From NCBI GenBank assembly GCA_004377245.1, contig SOIK01000078.1:1-5615 (forward strand): DNA of 5,615 bases, read 5' to 3'. A program made the position numbers and the translations under genes. The first letter of the stretch is position 1, and every line of letters starts with the position of its first letter. The notes beneath the pieces are model-generated. The model did no database searches. It was not told where the DNA came from and saw nothing but the letters and a program-made list of their open reading frames with translations. Source of the DNA: Sulfurovum sp. Its GTDB lineage: Bacteria; Campylobacterota; Campylobacteria; Campylobacterales; Sulfurovaceae. Of this stretch, positions 5,608 to 5,615 are shown in pieces.

Positions 5608-5615
5608 CCCATATT

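Overview
The window reads as a chromosomal segment of a Campylobacterota (epsilonproteobacterial) species, probably a marine or sulfur-oxidising type such as Sulfurovum or Sulfurimonas. The basis is AT-rich, lysine-rich coding sequence, promoters recognisable mainly by TATAAT with no clear -35, and the order rpsA then serA. From memory, Campylobacter jejuni and Helicobacter pylori carry the same pair downstream of ispH. The genus assignment is inference; no database was searched.

All four genes lie on the minus strand, so transcription runs from high to low coordinates. (1) 5615-3918: a TATAAT box, a good ribosome binding site and rpsA, ribosomal protein S1 with six S1 domains, ending in an intrinsic terminator at 3841-3863. 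(2) 3840-3733: a leader or regulatory region before serA. It holds a perfect 16-bp palindrome and can be folded into a compact three-way junction. (3) 3732-2143: serA, a full-length D-3-phosphoglycerate dehydrogenase with catalytic, ASB and ACT domains, followed by an intrinsic terminator at 2095-2127. (4) 2094-1940: the control region of an efflux operon, with two copies of an extended -10 box exactly 50 bp apart and an inverted repeat just upstream of the proximal box. (5) 1939-1: a TolC-family outer-membrane channel gene overlapping by 4 bp a periplasmic adaptor gene that runs off the window edge. An inner-membrane RND-type pump gene probably follows outside the window.

Functionally, rpsA and serA are housekeeping genes (translation initiation; serine biosynthesis), each in its own terminator-bounded unit. 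The TolC/adaptor pair is an accessory export system whose control region looks repressor-regulated. No mobile element, CRISPR array, tRNA or rRNA was seen. The genes belong to well-known families. The least explained material is non-coding: the serA leader (3774-3826) and the operator-like cluster before tolC (1982-2007).
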